Assembly: GCA_018364455.1 (NCBI GenBank)
Contig: JAGZLW010000003.1
Location: 22,093-86,092 of the forward strand
From: Streptococcus mitis
GTDB lineage: Bacteria; Bacillota; Bacilli; Lactobacillales; Streptococcaceae
Length of the DNA: 64,000 nucleotides
Direction: 5' to 3'
Positions within the stretch are counted from its first letter, which is position 1, and every line of letters begins with the position of its first letter. This document shows positions 52,688-60,856 of the stretch, in pieces. The notes under the pieces were generated by a model. That model was not told where the DNA came from and did no database searches. It saw nothing but the letters and a program-made list of their open reading frames with translations. The translations under genes were made by a program, and so were the position numbers.

Positions 52688-54268
52688 ATGATGAAAAAAA
52701 TTGTAAAAATCATTTCTAATCATTCATTATGGTTGTGGCAATTAACTTTGCTGAATCACTTGATCTTGATGTTCTACATATACTATAGAGTTCCTATTTA
52801 TTATGCAAGTGGTCTCACGCAAAAGTTCTCCGTAATACTTGTGATTTTGTTAATTGTGTCCAGCTATGTTTGTAATTTTATCAAATTTCGATATAGTGAA
52901 CTAAAATTATGGATAATACTTTTGTTATCTTTAGTTAGCTGGCAAGCAATCTTTCAACAAGAAATAAATAATACTCTCCTCCATTTTTTTGATATACTGA
53001 ATCCAATTAATTCATTTTTATTGGTTTATAGTTCTCTTTCGATTATTTTACTAGGTGAGAGGATTGGGGAAGAATTGGTGAATGTTTCACTAGGTTTAAC
53101 CATCATTACAATTTTTTCTTATGTGATTTACTTCCCACTATTTTTATTCCTATCGATATTCACTACTTTTTTTCTTACAGCTGTTCCTTTGCTTTTATTG
53201 CTCTTGTATCGAAAAGAGTTGAGAAATGTAATAGCTTCTCAAAGGAGAAATATTGTGATTCTTTCAGTAGTGTTACCTGTTTCCTACTTTGTATTATATG
53301 TTAATACTAGGGGGTCAAGTGTTCTAAATTTAGTGTGGTATATTGAGGTATTATCTATACTGACTTTTTTACATTTTAAAACAATTTTTACATCACTAAA
53401 AAAGAAAATTGATGAATTGAAATTATCATATTTAAAAGCCTTTACCCGCTTATTTTTTTTAGTGGGAGGATTGTTATTGCTCTTGTTTATCGGTTTTCAA
53501 CTAGAATTGAATGTGAGTTTTTTAATTTTAAATGTAATTTTAATAATCATGGCAATTGTTGCAGAAGAATGTATTCGATTGTTTCGTGTATCAGATATGA
53601 GAAATGCGAAAGATTACCTGGAAATTCTATTTTTGAAGCGAAATAAAATGGTTAATCATCTTCTTTCTAATGAAGTTGTAGAACAGCAATTTTCAGAATT
53701 TCTCCATAATGAAATTTTACAAAGTGTGATAGCTATTAAGAATTTCAATGCTTATAGTCAAAATGAGATGTTTGGAAATCAAATAAATCTTGTTACTGAA
53801 GAACTAGTACAACGAATTAGAGAACGAATGGATTATTACCAACCTATGAGTGAGGTAGATGAACCTCTTTCAAAAAAATATCAGGCACTCATCGAAAGGA
53901 TCGAGAAAAGATATAAGAAAGAAAGTTCAGTAGTGGTATATTTTCCACCTAAATTTTTTTTAATGACTCCCTATGATAAAATTGTCTACCGTTTTATTGA
54001 GGAGTTAATTACTAATGCTGTTAAATATTCACAAGAAGGAGAGATTTCTTTAGTAATCGAGACAAAACAGGATGTTATTTTTATAGTTTCTGAGAATAAA
54101 TCTATTTCTACCAAAGAACATTCTCTGGGATATGGCTTGAAAAATATGGAAAATAAATTAAGTGTTTTAGGTGGTAAGATGAATACTTTAGATAAGAATG
54201 GTGTTTTTCGTATTGTTATTGAACTACCGATTGATAAGGAGCTATGTTATGAAAATTTTGTTGATTGA
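52688..54268 (+). CDS. Sensor histidine kinase
   Basis: About 526 aa. Eight or so hydrophobic segments fill residues 1-290. The phospho-acceptor region is FLHNEILQSV, with His about residue 339. The ATPase domain has ELITNAVKYS and GYGLKNMENKL. It lacks a separate extracellular sensor domain, as in kinases that read the state of a BceAB-type transporter. Start codon: ATGs at 52682, 52688 and 52691 compete; GAGGGAG fits the second or third best. It overlaps the regulator gene by 20 bp. Confidence 0.8.
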   Translation: MMKKIVKIISNHSLWLWQLTLLNHLILMFYIYYRVPIYYASGLTQKFSVILVILLIVSSYVCNFIKFRYSELKLWIILLLSLVSWQAIFQQEINNTLLHFFDILNPINSFLLVYSSLSIILLGERIGEELVNVSLGLTIITIFSYVIYFPLFLFLSIFTTFFLTAVPLLLLLLYRKELRNVIASQRRNIVILSVVLPVSYFVLYVNTRGSSVLNLVWYIEVLSILTFLHFKTIFTSLKKKIDELKLSYLKAFTRLFFLVGGLLLLLFIGFQLELNVSFLILNVILIIMAIVAEECIRLFRVSDMRNAKDYLEILFLKRNKMVNHLLSNEVVEQQFSEFLHNEILQSVIAIKNFNAYSQNEMFGNQINLVTEELVQRIRERMDYYQPMSEVDEPLSKKYQALIERIEKRYKKESSVVVYFPPKFFLMTPYDKIVYRFIEELITNAVKYSQEGEISLVIETKQDVIFIVSENKSISTKEHSLGYGLKNMENKLSVLGGKMNTLDKNGVFRIVIELPIDKELCYENFVD

Positions 54269-54845
54269 TGATCATAAATTGTTTAGTCAGAGTATTAAAC
54301 TGATTTTGGAATTATCAGAGGATATTGAAAGGGTAGATTTGATGGATGATTTTTCTTCTGTTTTGGATTTCCCTTTTGATGACTATGACATTATTCTGAT
54401 TGACATAAACTTGACTAGTTTGTATCAGGAGGATGGGTTATCTTTAGCTCAAACGATTATTAAAAATGGATGTTCTGCTAAAATTGTTATCTTAACTGGA
54501 TATAGTAAAAAAATGTATGAGTATCGTGCTAAGATAATGGGTTCCTGGGGATTTTTGGATAAGAGTATTGCTCCAGTGGAGTTAGTTCAAAACTTGATAG
54601 AAATTTATCAGGGTAGAAAGATTTTTTCAGATGAAGTAGTGGTAGATGTTTTAACTTCACGTGAAATAGAAATATTAGAATTAGTTCGAAATGGTCTAAG
54701 TATAGATGATATTTGTGAAAAGGTTTATGTGAGTAAGCGAACTGTTTCGAATCATCTTGCAAATATTTTTTCAAAATTAGGAGTATCCAGTAGACAGGAA
54801 GCTATTCATGTCGCGGAACAGTTAGGTTACTTTTCGCCCGAATAA
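54249..54845 (+). CDS. LuxR/NarL-type response regulator
   Basis: A 198-aa regulator. Receiver domain: Asp7-Asp8 (LLIDDHK), phospho-acceptor Asp52 (ILIDINL), and the LTGYS and LDKS switch residues. The LuxR-type helix-turn-helix spans about 136-195 (LTSREIEILELVRNG, KRTVSNHLANIFSKLG). The ATG at 54249 has AAGGAG upstream, inside the kinase gene. LuxR-type regulators are less common than OmpR-type ones beside BceAB exporters. It presumably activates the ABC genes. Confidence 0.88.
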   Translation: MKILLIDDHKLFSQSIKLILELSEDIERVDLMDDFSSVLDFPFDDYDIILIDINLTSLYQEDGLSLAQTIIKNGCSAKIVILTGYSKKMYEYRAKIMGSWGFLDKSIAPVELVQNLIEIYQGRKIFSDEVVVDVLTSREIEILELVRNGLSIDDICEKVYVSKRTVSNHLANIFSKLGVSSRQEAIHVAEQLGYFSPE

Positions 54846-54985
54846 TTGATAAGTTATTGTCCTATTGTTTAGAAATATTTAATTGAGTTTGAGTGAGGAT
54901 GATTGCAAAAGCAATTATTACTTACTCTTTTTTTAAAAAATCTTTACATAGAAATATAAGTCTATAAATAGGTTGAAAAATTCTT

Positions 54986-55002
54986 TTGTCCAATTTGGAC
55001 AA
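54986..55002 (+). promoter_or_regulatory. Palindrome upstream of the XRE gene
   Basis: Perfect TTGTCCAA-T-TTGGACAA, with TATACT at 55030-55035 downstream. A likely operator for the XRE protein encoded at 55056 or for the response regulator. Confidence 0.55.
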
Positions 55003-55055
55003 TCTATTAAATATTTTAATTTTATGGTCTATACTTTTTCTCAGGAGAAAGCTAG

Positions 55056-55277
55056 ATGTACAGACGTTTGAGAGATTTGAGGGAAGATCACGATTTGACC
55101 CAAAAACAAATAGCTAAAATACTTTCGTTTACAAACTCAGCTTATGCTAAAATTGAACGGGGTGAGCATGCCTTAACGGCAGATGTATTGGTAACTCTCT
55201 CAAACTTTTACGATGTCAGTACAGACTACCTATTGGGATTGACAGATTTTCCTGATAAAATTCGCTTTAGAAAATAA
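55056..55277 (+). CDS. Small XRE-family regulator
   Basis: A 73-aa protein that is almost entirely a helix-turn-helix domain (LREDHDLTQKQIAKILSFTN, YAKIERGEHALT). It is likely a dimeric repressor of ICE genes. AGGAG precedes the ATG. A palindrome 54 bp upstream is a plausible autoregulatory site. Confidence 0.8.
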   Translation: MYRRLRDLREDHDLTQKQIAKILSFTNSAYAKIERGEHALTADVLVTLSNFYDVSTDYLLGLTDFPDKIRFRK

Positions 55278-55320
55278 TCTCCTCAATTTCATAGAGTGTG
55301 AAAATGAGGAGATTTTTTTA
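55276..55320 (+). terminator. Terminator after the XRE gene
   Basis: 10-bp stem AATCTCCTCA / TGAGGAGATT (55276-55285, 55305-55314) followed by a T-run. Confidence 0.8.
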
Positions 55321-55582
55321 TTTGTTCTTTGACAATTGAATAATCCAAAATGGTACTTTCCTCATTTGTGGAGCAGTTTTGAATGGCTCGCCATGATAAG
55401 AGCGACATTAAAACCATCAATAAAATAGAGCGATACTTTATATGCCATGATACAAATGATATACAATGATACTTCTGACCGTTCAGGCTGCCAACGTAAA
55501 AGAGCAGCAAGTGAAATTCTTATGATGACTTCATCAGTCATGCCATGGAGGTAAATGATAAAAATCAAAAGGAAGTGATTTT
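55321..55582. other. Gene-free stretch upstream of the recombinase module
   Basis: I see no convincing gene. Short frames exist on both strands (for example MARHDKSDIKTINKIERYFI at 55383), but without support. An att site could lie here, but no core repeat can be shown with only one junction in view. Confidence 0.3.
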
Positions 55583-55711
55583 TTGAAATCAAGTTTAGAA
55601 AATTATGTAGTAGAGCTAGAGATGTTAAATCTATTATTCTTAAAAAAACTTATTAGTGAAAAAGAATATGATAAAATAAAGCTGAAACTACGTAAAATGT
55701 ACATAAATTAG
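55583..55711 (+). CDS. 42-aa protein upstream of the serine recombinase (SHOCT-like)
   Basis: Starts at TTG (55583) with GGAAG 8 nt upstream. It reads MKSSLENYVVELEMLNLLFL then KKLISEKEYDKIKLKLRKMY, an amphipathic two-helix pattern like the small SHOCT-type proteins often found just before ICE recombinases. Function unknown. Confidence 0.55.
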   Translation: MKSSLENYVVELEMLNLLFLKKLISEKEYDKIKLKLRKMYIN

Positions 55712-55767
55712 CTGACCTTTTCTATTGGTTGCGGTAAAATAAATGCAGAATAATAGGAGGTTAAGTC

Positions 55768-57600
55768 ATGACAAATAATGTTGAAATCATAAAAGCAAAC
55801 CCTTTAGTAACGAGAAGAAATGATAGTAATGGTTCTCTATTAAGAAGAGTGGCAGCGTATTGTCGTGTTAGTTCTGATAGTGATGACCAAAAGAATAGCT
55901 ATGATTCTCAAGTTCGACATTATCGGGAATATATATCACAGCATAAAGATTGGAATTTAGTTGATATTTATGCTGATGAAGGTATATCGGGAACTCAAGT
56001 TGGAAAAAGACAAGACTTTCAAAGATTGATTTCAGATTGCCTTGATGGAAAAATAGACTATATCATTACTAAAGCTATTGCTCGATTTGCTAGAAATACA
56101 TTAGATACTCTCAAATATGTTCGTCTGCTCAAAGATAAACAAATTGGTGTATTTTTCGAAGAAGAAAATATTGATACTTTAACTATGGATGGTGAGCTAC
56201 TATTAACGATATTAAGTTCAGTGGCTCAACAGGAAGTTGAAAACACATCTGCTCATGTTAAAAAAGGTTTAAAAATGAAGATGCAACGTGGAGAACTTAT
56301 TGGTTTTCAAGGTTGTCTTGGTTATGACTATAATCAAGATACAAAGTCAATATCAATAAATGAAAAAGAAGCCAAGATAGTACGTTATATTTTTGAACGA
56401 TACATTGATGGTATTGGGGGTAGGGCAATAGCTAGAGAACTTGATGAACTAGGTTATAAAACTCCGAGAGGTCTTGATCACTGGCAAGACACAACAGTTT
56501 TAGGAATTATTAAAAACGAGAAGTATAAGGGTGATATTCTAATGGGAAAAACTTTCACTGTTGACCCCATTAGTAAGAGACGTTTAATAAATTTCGGTGA
56601 AGAAGATAAATACTACATTAAAAATAATCATGATGCAATAATTAGTCCAGAAATTTTTACACAGGCGCAAGAAATTAGATTACGGAGATCAGGAAACAAA
56701 AAAACCATAGCAAATACAAAAGGTAAACGAGAAAGATACTCAAGAATGTACCCTTTTAGCAGTAGATTGGAATGTGGTTTTTGTGGTACTGTTCTATCTA
56801 GAAGAAGTTGGCACTCTAGTTCAGAGTACAAAAAGATTATTTGGCACTGTACAACATCTATAAAGAGAGGTAAAAAGTATTGCACTCATAGTAAAGGAAT
56901 AGAGGAAAAAGCAATAGAAAATGCTTTTTTACAGAGCTACCAACAGTTGTTTTATGAAAATAATAACCTAACTGAAGACTTTCTTGAAATTATAAAAGAA
57001 GAGCTTACTGATGATACTTTAAAAGTGGAGTTGAATAAGATAGTTAGTAAATTAAATTCGTTGTACAAAAAAGAAGAAAAATTAGTTTCAATGAATCTTG
57101 ATGGAAAAATAAGTGATTCTGTATATGAAGATAAATTCAATCAAATACAAATTGAGAAAGAAAAACTTTTAGAAGAAAAAGTAAACTTAGAAGTAACTTT
57201 AAAATCAGAAGTTGATATAAAAAGTAGATTAGAGAATTTTAAAGAAATTTTAACTTCACAAAAGACTTTGACTGAGTTTGACAAGGACATTTTTGAAAGT
57301 ATCGTTGAAAAAATCATAGTAGGCGGAATAAATTCTGATGGAGAAATTGATCCAGCAATGTTGACTATAATTTTTAAAACGGGAGATTCTTCGACTAAAG
57401 ATGCAAAATCTTACAAATCTAAAAGGAAGAATGCTAAAATAGAAAATGATAAATTGTGTTTTAATACCGTAACCGATGACGAAAAAAAGTGTACAAATAA
57501 AGAAAACAACGCACGTGGAGTGTGTAAGTTTGTTAGTGAAACAGAGCTAATGCTCAAAATAAAGAAACTAAAACTCCATTATTTTAAGATGAAAACCTAA
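55768..57600 (+). CDS. Large serine recombinase (ICE integrase/excisionase)
   Basis: A 610-aa site-specific recombinase. The N-terminal resolvase domain has the catalytic Ser in YCRVSSDSD (about residue 35) and the conserved YADEGISGTQ and IARFARNTLDTL. The recombinase domain follows from about 190 (LGYDYN, GIGGRAIARELDELGYKTPR). A zinc ribbon has CGFCG and HC/C pairs around 330-375, then a coiled coil (about 430-500). AGGAGG precedes the ATG. It would drive integration and excision of the ICE. Confidence 0.9.
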   Translation: MTNNVEIIKANPLVTRRNDSNGSLLRRVAAYCRVSSDSDDQKNSYDSQVRHYREYISQHKDWNLVDIYADEGISGTQVGKRQDFQRLISDCLDGKIDYIITKAIARFARNTLDTLKYVRLLKDKQIGVFFEEENIDTLTMDGELLLTILSSVAQQEVENTSAHVKKGLKMKMQRGELIGFQGCLGYDYNQDTKSISINEKEAKIVRYIFERYIDGIGGRAIARELDELGYKTPRGLDHWQDTTVLGIIKNEKYKGDILMGKTFTVDPISKRRLINFGEEDKYYIKNNHDAIISPEIFTQAQEIRLRRSGNKKTIANTKGKRERYSRMYPFSSRLECGFCGTVLSRRSWHSSSEYKKIIWHCTTSIKRGKKYCTHSKGIEEKAIENAFLQSYQQLFYENNNLTEDFLEIIKEELTDDTLKVELNKIVSKLNSLYKKEEKLVSMNLDGKISDSVYEDKFNQIQIEKEKLLEEKVNLEVTLKSEVDIKSRLENFKEILTSQKTLTEFDKDIFESIVEKIIVGGINSDGEIDPAMLTIIFKTGDSSTKDAKSYKSKRKNAKIENDKLCFNTVTDDEKKCTNKENNARGVCKFVSETELMLKIKKLKLHYFKMKT

Positions 57601-57622
57601 ATTTTTTTGTGGAGCTAAAATA

Positions 57623-58240
57623 TTGATAGAGAACAGACCAGAATTTGATAAAATCACTTCGTTTGATGAGTTTAATAAATATTATTGGTATCGTGATGAA
57701 CTTTCACAAATATGCAAGTTATTAGAACTTGAATATAGAGGTACCAAACAAGAACTCAATCATATTATTGAGCAGTACTTTAAGGGTAATTTGATTAAAA
57801 AATCATCAATAAAAAGGAAAAAGAAACGAGTAGAAGTCGTTACCTTAAATACGCCCTTACTTGAATGTGGATTCTCCTTTAACACTCACTTTAGAGAATA
57901 TTTCTCAACTTTAACAGATATTTCACTCTTTAAATTTACTGCTGATATGGCGACTGCTTGGAGAAAAGTAAAAAGAGAAAATGATTTGAGTTTTACAATC
58001 CAAGATATGCTAAAAGTTTATTATGGAAATTCAGATTATGCTAAGTATGATCATTCGGTTTGTCAATGGAACCAATTTCTAAAGGATTTCTGTGCAGACG
58101 AAAATAGTCTTAACTACTCAAATAAGTTAAAAGTAGCTTCTATTCTTTGGAAAGAAGTTAGAAATTCAAAAGCTGAAAAAATTTATTCAAAGAATCTTTT
58201 GACTGAATATGCTGATAAAATAAACGAGTATGGGAAATAG
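57623..58240 (+). CDS. SAP-domain-like protein next to the recombinase
   Basis: A 205-aa protein starting at TTG after GGAG. The N-terminal part (ELSQICKLLELEYRGTKQEL) resembles a SAP DNA-binding motif; then a basic stretch (KKSSIKRKKKRVEV) and a helical domain. It lies at the inferred ICE end and may assist recombination or be the first chromosomal gene. Function unknown. Confidence 0.55.
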   Translation: MIENRPEFDKITSFDEFNKYYWYRDELSQICKLLELEYRGTKQELNHIIEQYFKGNLIKKSSIKRKKKRVEVVTLNTPLLECGFSFNTHFREYFSTLTDISLFKFTADMATAWRKVKRENDLSFTIQDMLKVYYGNSDYAKYDHSVCQWNQFLKDFCADENSLNYSNKLKVASILWKEVRNSKAEKIYSKNLLTEYADKINEYGK

Positions 58241-58280
58241 AAAAATCAGTCTAAATCAATAGTTCACAAGGAGGTATCTC

Positions 58281-59135
58281 ATGCTCGGAGCAATTATTGG
58301 AGATATTGTAGGTTCTGTTTACGAATGGAACAATATCAAAACTAAGGACTTTCCTTTATTTCGTAAGGACTGCTTTTTTACAGATGACACGGTTATGACC
58401 TGTGCTGTTGCAGAAGCAATTATGAATGGTGGACAAAAAGTCGACTTCATTGACGCGATGAAGCAATATGGCAGACTGTATCCGAATGCTGATTACGGTG
58501 CTCGGTTTAATGCATGGCTAAACAGCGATAACCGTGAGCCTTATAATAGCTTTGGGAATGGATCAGCTATGCGTGTTTCTCCATGTGCTTGGGTCATGGA
58601 CTGTGGTTTTTATGCGAGAGCTGGTACGTGGCCATCATCTAGAGAACTTGCGAGTCTTTCTGCAGAGGTAACCCATAATCATCCAGAAGGTGTCAAAGGT
58701 GCTATGGCTACAGCTGATGCTATCTTTTTGTGTCGTTTTTACTTTGGTGGTCATTGTAGAGAATACGAGCAACCAATTAAGGACAATCCAGCAGAGTGTA
58801 AAAGACGGATTAAGGATTATATAGAGAAGACATACGGCTACAATCTATCTCAAACTTTAGATGAAATCCGCCCTAACTATCGTTTTAACGAAACATGTCA
58901 AGAAACTGTCCCTCAAGCCATTATTGCCTTTCTTGAAAGTATAGACTTCGAAGATGCGATAAGGAATGCCATCTCACTTGGTGGCGACAGTGATACTCTC
59001 GCAGCAATCACAGGAAGCATAGCAGAGGCAGCTTATGGTATTCCTGATTGGATTAAGGATAAGGCCTATTCTTACTTGGATGAACTCCTAAAGGATGTAG
59101 TTAGACGATGGGAAAATAGAATAAAAGCGTATTAA
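58281..59135 (+). CDS. ADP-ribosylglycohydrolase family protein (DraG/ARH)
   Basis: A 284-aa enzyme that removes ADP-ribose from modified proteins or nucleic acids. The metal-site motifs are FTDDTVMT (Asp pair about residues 34-35) and LGGDSDTLAAITG near residue 235. The fold and length are complete. AAGGAGG precedes the ATG. An ADP-ribosyltransferase-like gene lies at 36421 in the same window, but a functional link is speculation. Confidence 0.85.
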   Translation: MLGAIIGDIVGSVYEWNNIKTKDFPLFRKDCFFTDDTVMTCAVAEAIMNGGQKVDFIDAMKQYGRLYPNADYGARFNAWLNSDNREPYNSFGNGSAMRVSPCAWVMDCGFYARAGTWPSSRELASLSAEVTHNHPEGVKGAMATADAIFLCRFYFGGHCREYEQPIKDNPAECKRRIKDYIEKTYGYNLSQTLDEIRPNYRFNETCQETVPQAIIAFLESIDFEDAIRNAISLGGDSDTLAAITGSIAEAAYGIPDWIKDKAYSYLDELLKDVVRRWENRIKAY

Positions 59136-59246
59136 TCTCCAGTACATCATATTTCTCTTTTCTGTATTTTCATTGTATAATAGGGATACATTTAATTTCA
59201 TATAATGAAATATAAAGATTTCTAACGAATATTAAGGAGAAAATTA

Positions 59247-60128
59247 ATGAAAAAAGCAATGATAATTATCAACCCTACCTCTGGTGGGGAAAAGGCCTTG
59301 GATTACAAAGAAAAGCTGGAGAATAAAGTCAAAGAATACTTTGATCGCGTGGAAACCAAAATTACCGAAAAAGCGCTGGATGCAACACATTTTGCTGAAG
59401 AGGCGTCTCGTGAGCAGTACGATGCAGTGGTTGTGTTTGGTGGAGATGGAACTGTCAACGAAGTCATTTCGGGTATTGCTGAGAGAGACTACATTCCTAA
59501 GTTAGGGATTATCCCAGGCGGTACGGGTAACCTTATTACAAAACTGTTGGAAATCAATCAAGACATCGATGGCGCGATTGATGAACTCGATTTCAACTTA
59601 ACCAATAAGATTGATATCGGAAAAGCGAATGACAATTATTTTGGTTATATCTTTAGTATCGGTTCTCTACCTGAGGCGATTCACAACGTTGAAATTGAAG
59701 ATAAGACAAAATTTGGTATTCTTGCCTATGCTGTAAATACCATGAAGTCCGTTATGACAGATCATGTCTTTAACATTAAGGTGGAGACAGAGAATGGAAA
59801 TTATGTTGGTGAAGCTAGTCATGTTTTGGTTCTCTTGACAAATTACTTCGCTGACAAAAAAATCTTTGAAGAAAACAAGGACGGCTATGCCAACATTTTG
59901 ATTCTGAAAGATGCTTCAATATTCTCCAAATTATCCGTCATTCCTGATTTACTAAAAGGAGATGTTGTCGGCAATGATAATATTGAGTATATCAGAGCGC
60001 GTAATATTAAGATCTCTTCAGATAGTGAATTGGAGTCAGATGTTGACGGTGATAAGTCAGATAACCTACCTGTAGAAATCAAGGTACTGGGCCAACATAT
60101 TGAAGTCTTTTCAAAACCGAAAGAGTAG
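59247..60128 (+). CDS. Diacylglycerol kinase catalytic-domain (lipid kinase-like) protein
   Basis: A 293-aa DagK/YegS-family kinase. It has the nucleotide motif VFGGDGTVNEVISG (about 70-83), GIIPGGTGN, and a final region SSDSELESDVDGD. It phosphorylates a lipid such as diacylglycerol or a related substrate. AAGGAG precedes the ATG; TATAAT is at 59176-59181. Similar genes lie in the S. pneumoniae pathogenicity island 1 neighbourhood. Confidence 0.85.
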   Translation: MKKAMIIINPTSGGEKALDYKEKLENKVKEYFDRVETKITEKALDATHFAEEASREQYDAVVVFGGDGTVNEVISGIAERDYIPKLGIIPGGTGNLITKLLEINQDIDGAIDELDFNLTNKIDIGKANDNYFGYIFSIGSLPEAIHNVEIEDKTKFGILAYAVNTMKSVMTDHVFNIKVETENGNYVGEASHVLVLLTNYFADKKIFEENKDGYANILILKDASIFSKLSVIPDLLKGDVVGNDNIEYIRARNIKISSDSELESDVDGDKSDNLPVEIKVLGQHIEVFSKPKE

Positions 60129-60191
60129 AAGGTAAAAATTAGTTTATTATTCACAACGAAATTAAGTTCTATATCAACGATTGGAGGAGGA

Positions 60192-60683
60192 ATGAATTCT
60201 CTATTTGATGAATTTCGAACAATTTGTTCTCATTTAAACCAAGTTGGAATCACTCCGACGCTCATGGGGTCTTTGGGGTTTGAATACCGATCAAATGAAG
60301 AATGGGGGCCGTCTGACATTGACATTCATGTGCCTGGTGACCCTAGAGGTTGGGAAGCACCCGATCATCTCAGAATTTATGAGTGGGATAAGATAATGAA
60401 AGTGATGAAACACTTAGGCTATGCCTTAATAGATATTCATGAGCATGAATTCCAAAAAGATGGTCTGAGTGTTGAATTCGGAAGTATCGATTCTTTACCT
60501 GATTTTGCTGGAGTTTCGGAATCGGATATAGAGTTGATTCATCTCGAAAACATCACTTTTCGCGTTCCAAGTTTGGAACAGTTTTTAAGTATTTACAAGG
60601 CTTCTTCCCAAGATTCTTATCGAAATGAGCACAATAACAATAAGGATTTTAAAAAGATAGAGTGGCTGGAAAGACATTTGTGA
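60192..60683 (+). CDS. Nucleotidyltransferase-fold protein of unknown role
   Basis: A 163-aa protein with MGSLGFEYRS (GS motif) followed by WGPSDIDIHVPGD (DxD motif), the pattern of a minimal nucleotidyltransferase fold, and a later acidic strand LSVEFGSID. No antitoxin partner (HEPN) is seen. GGAGGA precedes the ATG. Confidence 0.6.
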   Translation: MNSLFDEFRTICSHLNQVGITPTLMGSLGFEYRSNEEWGPSDIDIHVPGDPRGWEAPDHLRIYEWDKIMKVMKHLGYALIDIHEHEFQKDGLSVEFGSIDSLPDFAGVSESDIELIHLENITFRVPSLEQFLSIYKASSQDSYRNEHNNNKDFKKIEWLERHL

Positions 60684-60697
60684 ATCATCATTTGAAA

Positions 60698-60732
60698 AGT
60701 AGTTGGTTGTAAGACTGGCTGCTTTTTTATTT
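60698..60732 (+). terminator. Possible terminator
   Basis: AGTAGTTGGT / ACTGGCTGCT with several G-U pairs, then seven Ts. Weak. Confidence 0.45.
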
Positions 60733-60766
60733 ATAGAACCAAACCACTAGAATCTACGGACAAGCC

Positions 60767-60822
60767 TTGAAAATAAAATACGAAAGTAGTATACTAGAAT
60801 CACAATTATGAAAACGTTTGCG
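60767..60822 (+). promoter_or_regulatory. GH13 gene promoter with cre roadblock site
   Basis: TTGAAA (60767-60772), 17 bp, TATACT (60790-60795). TGAAAACGTTTGCG (60809-60822), close to the cre consensus, lies about 14 bp downstream of the -10, where CcpA would block elongation in glucose. Confidence 0.7.
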
Positions 60823-60856
60823 TAAGATTTGAATTGGAACTCAAGGAGACAAATTG

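Noticed and set aside
54529..54774. 81-aa reverse-strand frame in the response regulator gene
   Set aside because: Shadow of the LuxR-type regulator frame, which has all the expected motifs.
55362..55592. 76-aa reverse-strand frame upstream of the recombinase
   Set aside because: No promoter or ribosome site, unusual composition and overlap with the start of the 42-aa ORF.
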